From Haloprofundus halobius (GTDB taxonomy: Archaea > Halobacteriota > Halobacteria > Halobacteriales > Haloferacaceae), in NCBI RefSeq assembly GCF_020097835.1, contig NZ_CP083666.1:558001-622000 (forward strand): a DNA stretch of 64,000 bases, given 5' to 3'. Under the pieces are notes generated by a model, which worked only from the letters and a program-made list of their open reading frames with translations, had not been told where the DNA came from and did no database searches. The position numbers were made by a program, and so were the translations under genes. Shown in pieces: positions 8,651 through 18,164 of this stretch (positions are counted from its first letter, which is position 1; each line of letters opens with the position of its first letter).

Positions 8651-9544
8651 ATGCTGAGAACACGCACTCGCCCCGACTGGTTCTCGTTTCGACGTTTCGC
8701 GGCGTTCACCACCGCGTCGACGGCGCTGCTCATGATGCTGGGTATCTACACCGCAGCGACCGGGTCCGGACTCGCCTGTTCGGCCCAGTGGCCGCTCTGC
8801 GACAACGGCCTACTGCCGCAGACCATCCCGAGCTTCATCGAGTGGTTCCACCGTCTCGTCGCGATGGTCGTCGGCTTCCAGATTCTCGGGACCGCGGTGT
8901 GGGCGTGGAGGCGCGGGGCCGAACGAGGCGTCAAACTCTCGGCGACGCTCGCGCTCGTCGTGTTGCCGCTGCAGGTGAGCATCGGCGCGGTGACGGTGAC
9001 GCTGTCGGGACTGATTCCGAACGGCTACTCGGTGCCGACGCAGGCGGCCCACTTCGTCGTCGCGCTGACCATCTTCGGCGCGCTGACGTTCGCGACGCTG
9101 CGCGCGTACGAGAGTCACTTCCGCCGGTCGGCGCTCGAACGGGCGACCCTCGCGCTTCCGGCGGCGCTGGTACTGGTCGGACTCGCGGCACTCTCGAGTC
9201 GGGTCTGGGCGTTCGTCCCCTACGGATCGGCGACGCAACCGCTGTTCATCGGCACGTCGCTCGGGGCCATCGCGGCGCTACTCGCGGCGCTGGTCTGGAT
9301 CACCCAAGCGTCGACTGGACGGTCGGAACTGAAACGCCTCCGCCCGCTCGTCGTCTCCGCGCTCGCCTTCGTTGTCCTCGTCGCGCTGCTCGGTCGCGAC
9401 CTGGTCGTGTACACGTCGCTCGTCCGCGACCTCAACGCGCTGCTGTTCGGTCTCGCGCTCGCGAGCACCGCCGCGGCGGCGTGGCTCGCCCGACGTGCGG
9501 AGACGACGGAGACGCCGCCGACACACGGCGTCAGCGGCGACTGA
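8651..9544 (+). CDS. ctaA: Haem A synthase (COX15/CtaA family)
   Basis: 297 residues, start ATG at 8651, with 7-8 hydrophobic segments. It should hydroxylate and oxidise the haem O C8 methyl group to make haem A for terminal oxidases, in the membrane. Family marks in the N-terminal half: LGIYTAATGSGLACS, a Cys pair (ACSAQWPLC), haem-ligand-type His in IEWFHRLVAMVVG (about residue 64) and PTQAAHFVVAL. The C-terminal half has no His inside any membrane segment, so the second His pair of bacterial eight-helix CtaA is missing. It is transcribed away from the M24-like gene. The family assignment is firm. Confidence 0.88.
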   Translation: MLRTRTRPDWFSFRRFAAFTTASTALLMMLGIYTAATGSGLACSAQWPLCDNGLLPQTIPSFIEWFHRLVAMVVGFQILGTAVWAWRRGAERGVKLSATLALVVLPLQVSIGAVTVTLSGLIPNGYSVPTQAAHFVVALTIFGALTFATLRAYESHFRRSALERATLALPAALVLVGLAALSSRVWAFVPYGSATQPLFIGTSLGAIAALLAALVWITQASTGRSELKRLRPLVVSALAFVVLVALLGRDLVVYTSLVRDLNALLFGLALASTAAAAWLARRAETTETPPTHGVSGD

Positions 9545-9580
9545 GCGCGTCGTCGTCCCGAGCCATTCGTCTTTGTCCCG

Positions 9581-9586
9581 TTTTTT
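9581..9586 (+). terminator. T-tract terminator after ctaA
   Basis: A run of six T follows a GC-rich stretch about 40 nt after the ctaA stop codon, in the style of archaeal T-tract terminators. There is no strong hairpin. Confidence 0.4.
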
Positions 9587-9686
9587 CTCCGTTCAGTTTT
9601 CAATCTGGTAATAAACACGTCAAACAGAGTGTAGAGTTCCAGTCAGGAAGAAAAGTTGAAGCGTCTGCTCGGCCTCGTCTATCGAT

Positions 9687-10664
9687 ATGAAGTCAAACCG
9701 TCAGTCCGGCGTCAGTCGTCGGACGTATCTGAAGTTGGCCGGAGCGGGCAGCGTCGCAGGACTCACCGTCACCGCCGGGTGCACCGTCGACACCGGCGGC
9801 GACGGCGGGGATGGCGGTGACGGCGGCGACGGCGGGTCCGGCAACGACACCGGAACCGACGGTGGCGACGGCGACGGCGGAAACACGGAGATCGTCCCCG
9901 GCACCGCGCCCGGATTCCCGCCGTTCGAGTTCAAAGACGATTCGGGCGAGTTGGTCGGCTTCGACATCGACCTCCTGTCGGCGGTCGTCGAGGAGACCGA
10001 CTACACGCTCGCCGACTGGGAGGAGTTCGAGTTCGACTCGCTCATCCCGGCGCTGCAGAACGACCGCATCGACGTCATCGCCGCCGCGATGACCATCACC
10101 GAGGACCGCCAGGAGACCATCGCGTTCTCCGAACCCTACTACAACGCCGACCAAGCGATTCTCGTCGCCGGCGGAGGCGACTTCAGCCCGGAGTCGCTCG
10201 ACGACCTCGCCGGCCAGACCGTCGGCGCGCAGGAGGGGACGACGGGCGCGGGCGTCGTCGAGGACGAGCTCGTCGCCGACGGCGACGTGCAGGAGTCGGA
10301 GTTCCGCACCTACGGCAGCTACGTCCTCGCCGTGCAGGACCTCGAAAACGGCAACGTCGACGCGCTCGTCATCGACCAGCCGGTCGCGCAGACGTTCGCC
10401 GACCAGCGCAACGTCGAGATCGCGTTCGTCTACGAGACGGGCGAGCGCTACGGCTTCGGTCTGCGACAGGACGACGACGACGTCGTCTCCGCGCTCAACG
10501 AGGGGCTGCAGGCGGTCCGCGACAGCGGGCAGTACGAGGAGATCCGCAACGAGTGGTTCGGCAGCGACGGCGAGGAAGGCGAGTCGGGCAACGAGTCGGC
10601 CGGTAACGACTCCGCGGGCAACGAGACGGGCAACAGTTCGAACTCGTCCGCAGTCGGGGAGTGA
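9687..10664 (+). CDS. Polar amino acid ABC transporter, solute-binding lipoprotein (SBP_bac_3)
   Basis: 325 residues. It starts with a Tat signal (SRRTYLKLAGAG), a hydrophobic core and the lipobox TAGC, then a Gly/Asp linker of about 35 residues. The mature domain is family 3: PGFPPFEFKDDSGELVGFDIDLL, DSLIPALQNDRIDVIAAAMTITEDRQ and AFSEPYYNADQAI, with the family-typical aromatic and acidic pocket residues. It should bind an amino acid outside the cell and hand it to the permeases encoded next. The C-terminus ends in an Asn/Gly/Ser tail. First gene of a four-gene operon; the permease gene starts 3 nt after its stop. Confidence 0.95.
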   Translation: MKSNRQSGVSRRTYLKLAGAGSVAGLTVTAGCTVDTGGDGGDGGDGGDGGSGNDTGTDGGDGDGGNTEIVPGTAPGFPPFEFKDDSGELVGFDIDLLSAVVEETDYTLADWEEFEFDSLIPALQNDRIDVIAAAMTITEDRQETIAFSEPYYNADQAILVAGGGDFSPESLDDLAGQTVGAQEGTTGAGVVEDELVADGDVQESEFRTYGSYVLAVQDLENGNVDALVIDQPVAQTFADQRNVEIAFVYETGERYGFGLRQDDDDVVSALNEGLQAVRDSGQYEEIRNEWFGSDGEEGESGNESAGNDSAGNETGNSSNSSAVGE

Positions 10665-10667
10665 CGG

Positions 10668-11393
10668 ATGGACCCGACAGTCGTCGCACAGACCACGGGC
10701 GACTGGGCGTTCGTCCTCGACAACGCCCCCTACCTCTTCGTCGGTGCGGGGTTGACGATACTGCTCACCGTCGTCAGCATGCTGCTCGGCTTTCTCGTCG
10801 GCTTTCCGGCGGGAATCGTGGAGGTGTACGGCGGCCGGGTGAGCACGTTCGTCGTCGAGACGGTCGGTATCGTCCTTCGGGGGACGCCCATCGTCGTCAT
10901 CCTCATCTTCATGTACTTCGTCTTCTCGACGCCGAGTCTCACGCTCGGGCTGTTCGACGTGACGGTGACGCTCTCGGACGCGTTCATCGCGAGCGTGCTG
11001 GGGCTGGGGCTGCGGAGCGCCGCGTACCAGTCGCAGATCTTCCGCGGGGCGCTCCAGAGCGTCGACGAGGGCCAGTTGGAGGCGGCGCGCTCGGTGGGGA
11101 TGAGCAAACTCGAAGCGATTCGCCACGTCGTCGTGCCGCAGGCGCTTCGGCGGTCGGTTCCGGGCTTCCAGAACGAGGTGACTATCGTCCTCAAGGACAC
11201 GAGCGTCGTCTTCGCCATCGGCCTCGCCGAGTTGCTGACGCGGAGCTACGACCTGTTCGTCCGCCAGACGACGGCGGTGCTGGAGGTCGTGCTGTTCGTC
11301 AGCGCTATCTACTTCGTGCTGACGTTCGTCACCAATCGGGGACTGGACCTCGTCGGCTCGTACTACGAGATTCCGGGCGGTGAGCAGGCGTGA
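10668..11393 (+). CDS. Amino acid ABC transporter permease (HisM/GlnP type)
   Basis: 241 residues with about five membrane helices. The permease EAA motif is clear: AYQSQIFRGALQSVDEGQ followed by EAARSVGMSKLEAIRHVVVP (about residues 120-158), the loop that docks with the ATPase. It follows the binding protein gene by 3 nt and precedes the ATPase gene. It forms half of the membrane channel, with the second permease at 12213 as partner. Such permeases are often heterodimeric, which explains two permease genes in one operon. Confidence 0.93.
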   Translation: MDPTVVAQTTGDWAFVLDNAPYLFVGAGLTILLTVVSMLLGFLVGFPAGIVEVYGGRVSTFVVETVGIVLRGTPIVVILIFMYFVFSTPSLTLGLFDVTVTLSDAFIASVLGLGLRSAAYQSQIFRGALQSVDEGQLEAARSVGMSKLEAIRHVVVPQALRRSVPGFQNEVTIVLKDTSVVFAIGLAELLTRSYDLFVRQTTAVLEVVLFVSAIYFVLTFVTNRGLDLVGSYYEIPGGEQA

Positions 11394-11457
11394 CGGTGGG
11401 TTTGGAGCGGTCAGAGTCAGCGCGCAGTTTCGCAGATTTCGCAGGAGGTCGACGTAC

Positions 11458-12216
11458 ATGAGCGACAACGAACACACGTATCTACTCGAGGTGGACCGCG
11501 TCTCCCAGAGCTACGGGACCGAGAAAGTGCTGCGCGACATCAGTTTCGAGATGGGCCGCGGCGACGTGACGGTGCTCGTCGGCCCGAGCGGGTCGGGGAA
11601 GTCGACGATGCTGCGCTGCGTCAACCGACTCACCGAGATCGACAGCGGCGACATCTACCTCGACGGCGAGCGCGTCACCGGACCCGACGTCGACGTGAAC
11701 GAACTCCGCAAGGAGGTCGGCATGGTGTTTCAGGGCTTCAACCTGTTCGCGCATCTCACGGCACGTCAGAACATCATGCTCGGGCCGCGTCGCGTGCTCG
11801 GCCTCAGTAAGGAGGAGGCCGGAAAGCGCGCCGACGAGCACCTGGAGATGGTCGGCCTCACCCCGCAAGCGGACTCCTACCCCGGCGAGCTTTCCGGCGG
11901 CCAACAGCAGCGCGTCGGCATCGCCCGCGCGCTGGCGATGGAGCCGAAACTGATGCTGTTCGACGAGCCGACGAGCGCGCTCGACCCCGAACTCATCGGG
12001 GAGGTGCTGGAGGTGATGCGCGACCTCGCAGACCGCGGGATGACGATGCTCGTCGTCACCCACGAGATGAGCTTCGCGCGCGAAGTCGCCTCCGAGATGC
12101 TGTTTCTCGACGGCGGGAAGATCGTCGAGCGCGGCCCACCCGAACAGCTGTTCGAGCGCCCTGAACAGGACCGCACGGCGTCGTTCCTCCGGCGCATCAC
12201 CGAGATGCACTCATGA
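11458..12216 (+). CDS. Amino acid ABC transporter ATP-binding protein (GlnQ type)
   Basis: 252 residues. I use the ATG at 11458 because the protein then begins just before the first beta strand; an earlier ATG at 11380 would overlap the permease. The ABC motifs are complete: Walker [11 protein letters not shown] (about 40), Q-loop MVFQGFNLF, signature LSGGQQQR (about 145), Walker [12 protein letters not shown] and H-loop VTHEM. It energises import by the two permeases. Its stop codon overlaps the start of the second permease gene (4 nt). Confidence 0.95.
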   Translation: MSDNEHTYLLEVDRVSQSYGTEKVLRDISFEMGRGDVTVLVGPSGSGKSTMLRCVNRLTEIDSGDIYLDGERVTGPDVDVNELRKEVGMVFQGFNLFAHLTARQNIMLGPRRVLGLSKEEAGKRADEHLEMVGLTPQADSYPGELSGGQQQRVGIARALAMEPKLMLFDEPTSALDPELIGEVLEVMRDLADRGMTMLVVTHEMSFAREVASEMLFLDGGKIVERGPPEQLFERPEQDRTASFLRRITEMHS

Positions 12217-13145
12217 GCGAACCCGTCGTCGACGCCGCCCAGGAGCAGGAGGGCGAGACTCGACTCACGACCGGGACGGCCGGACGGGCGCTCCTCGTCG
12301 CCGCCGGGGTGCTGTTCTGGGGCTGGCTCCTGCTTCGGTGGCTCAACGACTGGCTCGGCGGGCTGTTCGTCCCGGTCGGAGAGCCGTTCGTCCCCCCGGC
12401 GACCGTCGAGTCGCTCGGGGCCGGGGTTCCGGGTCTCGCGGGCGCGTTCGAGTCGCTCGCGTTCGCCGTCGAGTATCTGCCGACCCTCTCGGAGGGGCTG
12501 TGGCTCACGCTCGTGCTGACCATCCTCGGCATTTTCTTCGGCTTCTTCATCGCCGTGCCGCTGAGCGTCGCCCGCGTCTACGGCAACCTCTCGAAGTACG
12601 TCTCGCTCGTCTACACCGAACTCCTGCGCGGGACGCCGCTTCTCGCGCAGCTGTTCGTGCTCTACTACGGGCTGAACTTCTCGGGGTTCATCCCCGGCTT
12701 TCTCGACGGCGTGTTCGCCAATAACGCCGCGTGGGCCGCGCTCGTCGGGTTCATCCTCAACAGCGCCGCCTACCAGTCGGAGTACATCCGTTCGGCGCTA
12801 CAGAGCGTCGACGCGGGCCAACTCACCGCGGGTCGCGCCATCGGCCTCTCGAAAGTGGACGCGATTCGCTACGTCGTCCTCCCGCAGGGGCTCCGCTTCG
12901 CCATCCCCGGCTGGACGAACGAACTCATCTACCTCATCAAGTACTCGTCGCTGGCGGCGTTCATCACCGTCCCGGAGCTGTTCAAGCGCGCCAACGACAT
13001 CGCCTCCTCGAACTTCCGCTACACGGCGATGTTCACCATCACGGCGGTGCTGTATCTGGCGCTCGTCATCACGGCGTCTCGGCTGATGGGCTGGGTCGAA
13101 GACAGAACGGCGATTCCGGGACTCGGGACGGGGAGGGGACGGTAG
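12213..13145 (+). CDS. Amino acid ABC transporter permease, second subunit
   Basis: 310 residues. An N-terminal extension with an extra hydrophobic segment precedes the usual permease domain, where the EAA region ([38 protein letters not shown]) sits around residues 190-230. The helices and [13 protein letters not shown] segment fit His/Glu/Gln-type permeases. It overlaps the ATPase gene by ATGA and ends the operon. The order binding protein-permease-ATPase-permease predicts one complete importer. Confidence 0.93.
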   Translation: MSEPVVDAAQEQEGETRLTTGTAGRALLVAAGVLFWGWLLLRWLNDWLGGLFVPVGEPFVPPATVESLGAGVPGLAGAFESLAFAVEYLPTLSEGLWLTLVLTILGIFFGFFIAVPLSVARVYGNLSKYVSLVYTELLRGTPLLAQLFVLYYGLNFSGFIPGFLDGVFANNAAWAALVGFILNSAAYQSEYIRSALQSVDAGQLTAGRAIGLSKVDAIRYVVLPQGLRFAIPGWTNELIYLIKYSSLAAFITVPELFKRANDIASSNFRYTAMFTITAVLYLALVITASRLMGWVEDRTAIPGLGTGRGR

Positions 13146-13159
13146 CGTAACGCTGCTTT

Positions 13160-13816
13160 TCACGGCTTCCGTACTTTTAGTTCGAGCCCCCACGTGAACT
13201 CCACGTCCGACTCGTCGCCGAGCTCCGCGTCCGGCGGATACGTCGCCACGTGCGTCTCGAACCGGTACGTTCCCGGTCGCATATACCCCCACGTCCGGTA
13301 GTCGTCCCACACGTCGTACACGGAGGTGACCGACGCCGACTCGTCGTACTCTTTCTGTCCGCACGCGTACGAAGCGTATCCACGGGGCTCTCCGGCCGGT
13401 CGGTCCGGACTCCACTTCCCCTCGACGCGGTCCATCCACTCGGCTGAACTCGGCCTGTGAAGCACGAGGCCGTCGGCGACGCTGACGCCGCGGTCCCGGT
13501 TGAAGATGCTGCACATCTCTTCCCGGTGTGAGAGTTTACGTGCCGCTCCCCGATTCGTCGTCGTCACTTCGACGCGCGCTGTCTTCTCGGGGGTCACGTT
13601 CGGCTCTACGACTTCGGCGTCGATTTCGAGTTCCGCCTCTTCCGGGATCTCGTCCGTCGATGCTATCGAAATCCAACGCTGGGCGTCCGGGTCGGCGTTT
13701 TCGGGTGGCTCACGGTTTCTCGACTCGTTCGATCCGTCGGCGGACGCCAACGGTGGGTCCGCGACACAGCCGGAGAGTCCGGCGGCGACGACGGCGAGGA
13801 GGGCACGTCTATCCAT
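13160..13816 (-). CDS. Putative lipoprotein of unknown function
   Basis: 218 residues. The N-terminus MDRRALLAVVAAGLSGC has an RR pair, a short hydrophobic core and a lipobox Cys at 17, so it is probably a Tat-exported lipoprotein. A charged Ser/Asn/Glu linker leads to a ~150-residue beta-rich domain (EAELEIDAEVVEPNVTPEKTARVEVTT), followed by GTYRFETHVATYPP and EFTWGLELKV. This looks like an immunoglobulin-like extracellular fold. No enzyme motif is visible. It is convergent with the ABC operon, with only 14 nt between the stop codons. Confidence 0.8.
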   Translation of the reverse strand: MDRRALLAVVAAGLSGCVADPPLASADGSNESRNREPPENADPDAQRWISIASTDEIPEEAELEIDAEVVEPNVTPEKTARVEVTTTNRGAARKLSHREEMCSIFNRDRGVSVADGLVLHRPSSAEWMDRVEGKWSPDRPAGEPRGYASYACGQKEYDESASVTSVYDVWDDYRTWGYMRPGTYRFETHVATYPPDAELGDESDVEFTWGLELKVRKP

Positions 13817-13875
13817 GGCTCCGAATCACGTACGGCGTTCAAAAGTGTTGATGGAGTGAACGAAGTCCCGCCGAC

Positions 13876-14943
13876 TCAGAACTCCGTCACGACCTCGATG
13901 CCCTCCGTCTCGTAGTTCGTCATCGCCGCCAGTCGCTCCGGCACCTCTGAGAGTGACACCTCTCGACTCACGAGGGCGCCGGGGTCCACGTCGCCCGTCG
14001 CCATGAGGCCTAAGAGTTCCTCGTACCGCGTCGGCGGCATCCCGCGCGAGCCGAGGAAGGAGATCTCCTGCATCGTCATCCGGTCCGTCGGCAGCGACAC
14101 CTCGCCGCGCTCCTTCTCCGTCGTCAGTCCGAGTTGGACGTGCGTGCCGCGCTTGCGGAGACAGAAAATCGAGTTGCGACACGTCTCTTCGAGGCCGAGC
14201 GCGTCGACGGAGACGTGTGCTCCTCCCCCTGTCTCGGCGCGAATCGCGCTCGTGACGCCGCGGCCGTCGAGGTCCGAGGAGTCGACGGTGGCGTCCGCGC
14301 CGACTTCGCGCGCGAGGTCCAGTTTCTTCGCGTCGATGTCGACGGCGACGACGCGCGCGCCCACCGCGTTCGCGACCTGCACGGCGGAGAGTCCGACGCC
14401 TCCACAGCCGTGGACCGCCACCCAGTCGCCGGTTCGGACGTCGGCGCGGTGGGTGAGCCCGTGGAACGCCGTCATGAACCGACAGCCGAGCGCGGCCACG
14501 TCGCGGGCGGCGACGTTCTCCGGCAGGGGCATCGCGTTGTAGTCGGCGTAGGGGACGTGGACCTGCTCGGCGAACGCGCCCGGAGCCTCCGACTGGAAGC
14601 CGAGCGAGAGGCCGTCCTGACAGACGTTGCCGTGACCGTTTCGGCAGTACGGGCAGGTGCCGTCGCCGAGGTTGAACGGGACGGCGATTCGGTCGCCATC
14701 GCGGAGGTGGTCGACGCGTTCGCCGACGGCGACGACGCGACCCGCGGGTTCGTGGCCGAGAATCTGTCCCTTCGGCACCTGGTCGTCAGCCCACTCGCCG
14801 TGGCCCTGCCAGGCGTGCCAGTCGCTCCGGCAGATGCCGCAGGCTTCGACGCCGACGACGACGCCGTGCGGGTCGGGTTGGGGGGCGTCTACGTCTTCGA
14901 CGACGAGCGGTTCTCCGTACTCGTGTAAAACTGCGGCACGCAT
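13876..14943 (-). CDS. Zinc-dependent alcohol dehydrogenase family protein
   Basis: 355 residues from the ATG at 14943, matching the usual family start (MRAAVLHEYGEPLVVEDV). It is a medium-chain dehydrogenase. Catalytic zinc ligands: Cys in EACGICRSDWH, then GHEPAGRV. Structural zinc cysteines: CPYCRNGHGNVC. NAD(P) site: GCGGVGLSAVQVANAVGA (about residue 175-192), followed by VVAVDID, whose acidic residue after the second strand favours NAD. It oxidises alcohols or reduces aldehydes; the substrate is not evident. It is divergent from the carboxypeptidase gene. Confidence 0.92.
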   Translation of the reverse strand: MRAAVLHEYGEPLVVEDVDAPQPDPHGVVVGVEACGICRSDWHAWQGHGEWADDQVPKGQILGHEPAGRVVAVGERVDHLRDGDRIAVPFNLGDGTCPYCRNGHGNVCQDGLSLGFQSEAPGAFAEQVHVPYADYNAMPLPENVAARDVAALGCRFMTAFHGLTHRADVRTGDWVAVHGCGGVGLSAVQVANAVGARVVAVDIDAKKLDLAREVGADATVDSSDLDGRGVTSAIRAETGGGAHVSVDALGLEETCRNSIFCLRKRGTHVQLGLTTEKERGEVSLPTDRMTMQEISFLGSRGMPPTRYEELLGLMATGDVDPGALVSREVSLSEVPERLAAMTNYETEGIEVVTEF

Positions 14944-15136
14944 CGCCGTACGGTATGCGAAGTCGCCACAAAAGTTCGCCGTCTTCGAAGCCGGAGCGTC
15001 GGTGTCCTTCGCTCGCGGCGATTCGTCGCCCCGACCAACACTCCGGCCACGTGTACGTTCTACTCCAGACCGAAAAACGTTTAGCAGTCTCCAGCCCTTC
15101 GGGTGAGCTATCTTCCGAGACGACGGTCCCTCACGG

Positions 15137-16426
15137 ATGAACCGACGGCAGTACCTCTCGACGGTCGGAGTGGCCGCGCTCGCGGTTCCCAACGCGGCCG
15201 AATCAGTCGTCGGTGCCGTCGATGCCATCGATGCACAGCCCAGTCAGACGTCCGAAGCGCAGACGTCACTCACCAACGAGCGACTCGCGGCGAAACTACG
15301 GGCGCTGGACGAACGGTCGCCGCTCGTCGCGCTCCGACGAATCGGTCGCTCCGCCGGTCGAGACGACCCGCTGTGGGAGTTCCGAATCGGCAGGGGAGAG
15401 ACGAACGTCCACCTCGTGACGCAGTTGCACGGCGACGAACCCGCCGGAACCGAGGCGATACTCACCGTGCTTCGGGAACTGGTCGACGACCCCGAAAGGC
15501 ACGCGGACGTCCTGAACGAACTCACGCTCACCGTCGTCCCCCGGGCGAACCCCGACGGCGCGATGTTCGCCCGCGACGACGACGGCGACGGCACCGCAGA
15601 GCGCGTCACCCGTCGGGAGAACGTCCAACCGTGGCGGCAGGACGCCTCCCGACACGAACCGGACTACCACAGCGTCAACCGGCCGCCGGGCTACGACCTG
15701 AACCGCGACTTCGACCCCACGGTCGAGTTCTCGCAGGCGGGCCGTTCGGCCCGAAACACCGACGCCGACTCCAGCGAGTGGACCGAGTACGAGGAGAACG
15801 ACGAACAGTACTGGCGACACGACCGGGCGTATCGGGGGCACACGCTCCGCGGCAGCGGCCTCGGACTCACGCCGGAAGTCACCGCGGTCGTCGACTCTTA
15901 CCGGTGCGCGGACCCGGACGTAGCCATTACACACCACCACAAGAGCGTCGGCACGCGCGGGCGGAGCGCGGAGTCGCCGTCGCTTCTGAGCGTCATGGCG
16001 GCGTTCGGCCCGGCGTATCTCGAACGCGCGCCGTCGTACGAGGCCGGCGAACCGGTCGAGACGGTCGTCAATCCGTTCCTCGACGCCGAGACGAGTCGGC
16101 GCTCGCTCCGACTGAACTCGGCCGTCGCCCGCGAACTCACCGCGGGCGGACGGTTTGGTGAGGTGACTCGCTACGGCTACGAACCGCTCTGGGGGTCGTA
16201 TCTCGACGCGCTCTCGCCGAAGACGAACGCCGCGGGGATGCTGTACGAAGTGGCCGGGCAGTCCGACGAGGCGGACAGCTTCGACTACGGCCGAAAGATC
16301 GCCGTCTCGCGGGCGGCGTTCCGGCGGACGTTCGAGGCGCTGGCGACGGACCCGACGCTCTCGAACGTCGACGAGCGTCGGTACTTCGACCTCCCGCTGG
16401 AGTCGGGCGGACCGACGGAGCGGTAG
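15137..16426 (+). CDS. M14 family zinc carboxypeptidase, Tat-exported
   Basis: 429 residues. The N-terminus (MNRRQYLSTVGVAALAVP) is a Tat signal with no lipobox, so the enzyme is probably secreted. M14 residues are visible: zinc HGDEPAGTE (His/Glu about 97-100), the substrate-binding Asn/Arg region (NPDG, GYDLNRDF), a later zinc His in DPDVAITHHHKS (about 258) and a catalytic Glu in GMLYEVAGQ. M14 enzymes cleave C-terminal residues from peptides; this would supply amino acids outside the cell. No neighbour shares its strand. Confidence 0.85.
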   Translation: MNRRQYLSTVGVAALAVPNAAESVVGAVDAIDAQPSQTSEAQTSLTNERLAAKLRALDERSPLVALRRIGRSAGRDDPLWEFRIGRGETNVHLVTQLHGDEPAGTEAILTVLRELVDDPERHADVLNELTLTVVPRANPDGAMFARDDDGDGTAERVTRRENVQPWRQDASRHEPDYHSVNRPPGYDLNRDFDPTVEFSQAGRSARNTDADSSEWTEYEENDEQYWRHDRAYRGHTLRGSGLGLTPEVTAVVDSYRCADPDVAITHHHKSVGTRGRSAESPSLLSVMAAFGPAYLERAPSYEAGEPVETVVNPFLDAETSRRSLRLNSAVARELTAGGRFGEVTRYGYEPLWGSYLDALSPKTNAAGMLYEVAGQSDEADSFDYGRKIAVSRAAFRRTFEALATDPTLSNVDERRYFDLPLESGGPTER

Positions 16427-16510
16427 TCGGGACGGTCCGCGCGGCAGTCGGATCCGTTCGGGCGGCAGTCGAGTCCAAACGGCGGCCGACCGCCCCCGGC
16501 GGTCGACGTC

Positions 16511-18016
16511 TCAGAAGAAGTCGGTGAGGCCCGCCTGTCCGTCGTCGTCCTCGGCATCGCTCCCGGAGTCGTCGGACGTCGATTCTTCGGAACTGTCGTC
16601 GGCCTCGATCGCGGACATCCCCGCCCCCTCGACCGTTTCGCCTGCCTTCGTGTCGTCGGTGGCTCCGTCGCTCTCGCCGTCCAACGCCGAGTCGGCCTCG
16701 CCGTCTCCGCCGCTCGCCGTGTCCGCGAACGCGCCGCCGGAGTGCGCCTCCATCGCCTCCTCGCGGAGTTCCTCGGCGTCTTCGACGATGGACTGCACTT
16801 TCTTCGTCGACTCGCCGCTGCCGGTGACGTGGGCGACGTGTTTCTCCTCGAACTCGTAGTACGCCGCCATCGCGACGGTGAGGTCTCGGGGCTTGCAGTG
16901 GTGGGTCATCACCGAGAGGTAGGGGACGATTCGTCGGCGCGCGATGCTCATGCTCGCGCCGCTGGATTCGGCGATTTGGCGGGCCACCTCGTCGCCGGTC
17001 TTGTCCTTCGAGCGCCAGAACTGCGGGCGTCCGTAGCGCGTCCACCCACCCTTCGTGCCGTCGCGGGCGGCGGCGACGCCCGCAGCGAGGTTGTCGCCGG
17101 CGTAGCGCCAGTAGCTGTAGTCCTGGCTCGCGCGCACGCGACCCAGCCAGCGGTCGGCGTTGGCGAGGAACTCGTAGGCACGGGCGACCTCTTCGCCCTC
17201 GTACACGTCGAGCATGTTGTCCTCGACCCACTTCGTCAGGTCGTCGGGCGTCTCGTCGACGTCGTAGGAGGTGTACAGCGCCTCCTGCGGCGACTCCTCT
17301 TTGAGCACTTGGTCCAAGAACTCGAAGATGCCCACGGAGCGGTCTCGGTCGCTCGTCGCGACGGACTCCTCGGTGATCTCGTCGCGGCCTTCGGCGGCCG
17401 CCTGGAGGTCGTTGACCGCGCCGCGGAGGTCGCCGCTGTTGGCGTCGGCGATGCGTTCGAGGGCGGCGGATTCGTACTCGATTCCCTCCTGTCGGCAGAT
17501 GTCTCGGAGGACGGGGACGATCGAGCGGGCGCTCACGTCGCGGAACTCGATCGATTCGCAGGCGTTGCGCAGGCCGCGGCTCATCTCGTAGAACTCGTTG
17601 GCGATGAGCACCATCGGCTGACCCGCCTCCTTGACGAGCTTCGTGATCGCGCGCGCGCCGCCGCGGTCGTAGTTGCCGTGGATGTTGTCGGCCTCGTCGA
17701 GGACGATGAGTTGGCGACCCGACTCGCCTTTGCTCGACCCGCCGAGCGTCTCGTTCATCGCCGCGCGCCCGGCGAAGCGCTCGATGACGGCGGCGGTCCG
17801 CTGGTCGGAGGCGTTCAGTTCGACGGTCTCCCACCCCATGTCGTTGGCGAGCGCGTGCGCCGCGGAGGTTTTGCCGACGCCCGGACTGCCGTAGACGATG
17901 ACCGCGTCGCCGTGGTCGTCCCATGTTTCGGCCCACTCGCGGAACTTGTCGCGGGCCTTGTTGTTGCCGCGTATCGCCGACAGCGACCGAGGGCGATACT
18001 TCTCCGTCCAATCCAT
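16511..18016 (-). CDS. rfcL: Replication factor C large subunit
   Basis: 501 residues from MDWTEKYRPRSL. RfcL is part of the clamp loader that places PCNA on primed DNA. An N-terminal AAA+ ATPase contains Walker A YGSPGVGKT (residues 42-50) and Walker B LIVLDEADN. The central lid and collar domains follow. The C-terminal 90 residues are acidic and low-complexity and end in QAGLTDFF, a perfect PIP box (QxxLxxFF) for PCNA binding. The small-subunit gene is not in the window. A TTTAG box 28 nt upstream predicts a leaderless mRNA. Confidence 0.97.
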   Translation of the reverse strand: MDWTEKYRPRSLSAIRGNNKARDKFREWAETWDDHGDAVIVYGSPGVGKTSAAHALANDMGWETVELNASDQRTAAVIERFAGRAAMNETLGGSSKGESGRQLIVLDEADNIHGNYDRGGARAITKLVKEAGQPMVLIANEFYEMSRGLRNACESIEFRDVSARSIVPVLRDICRQEGIEYESAALERIADANSGDLRGAVNDLQAAAEGRDEITEESVATSDRDRSVGIFEFLDQVLKEESPQEALYTSYDVDETPDDLTKWVEDNMLDVYEGEEVARAYEFLANADRWLGRVRASQDYSYWRYAGDNLAAGVAAARDGTKGGWTRYGRPQFWRSKDKTGDEVARQIAESSGASMSIARRRIVPYLSVMTHHCKPRDLTVAMAAYYEFEEKHVAHVTGSGESTKKVQSIVEDAEELREEAMEAHSGGAFADTASGGDGEADSALDGESDGATDDTKAGETVEGAGMSAIEADDSSEESTSDDSGSDAEDDDGQAGLTDFF

Positions 18017-18041
18017 TACGCGAACAGAGGCGAGTGCCGCG

Positions 18042-18046
18042 TTTAG
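18042..18046 (-). promoter_or_regulatory. Box A of rfcL
   Basis: The minus-strand sequence CTAAAC lies about 27 nt upstream of the rfcL start codon, in a GC-rich surrounding. Confidence 0.45.
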
Positions 18047-18164
18047 TGGTTCCGGAGCGTCCCGTTCTCCGCCCTCGACGTTCACGTCCACACGACCGTC
18101 GTCGACCCACGACGATGGGCGCTCTTATGCCGAACATCGAGGAGTACACCCACGGTGAGAGAGC

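Noticed and set aside
15103-16161. Second long frame over the carboxypeptidase
   Set aside because: Arg/Gly-rich shadow of the M14 gene, with no domain.
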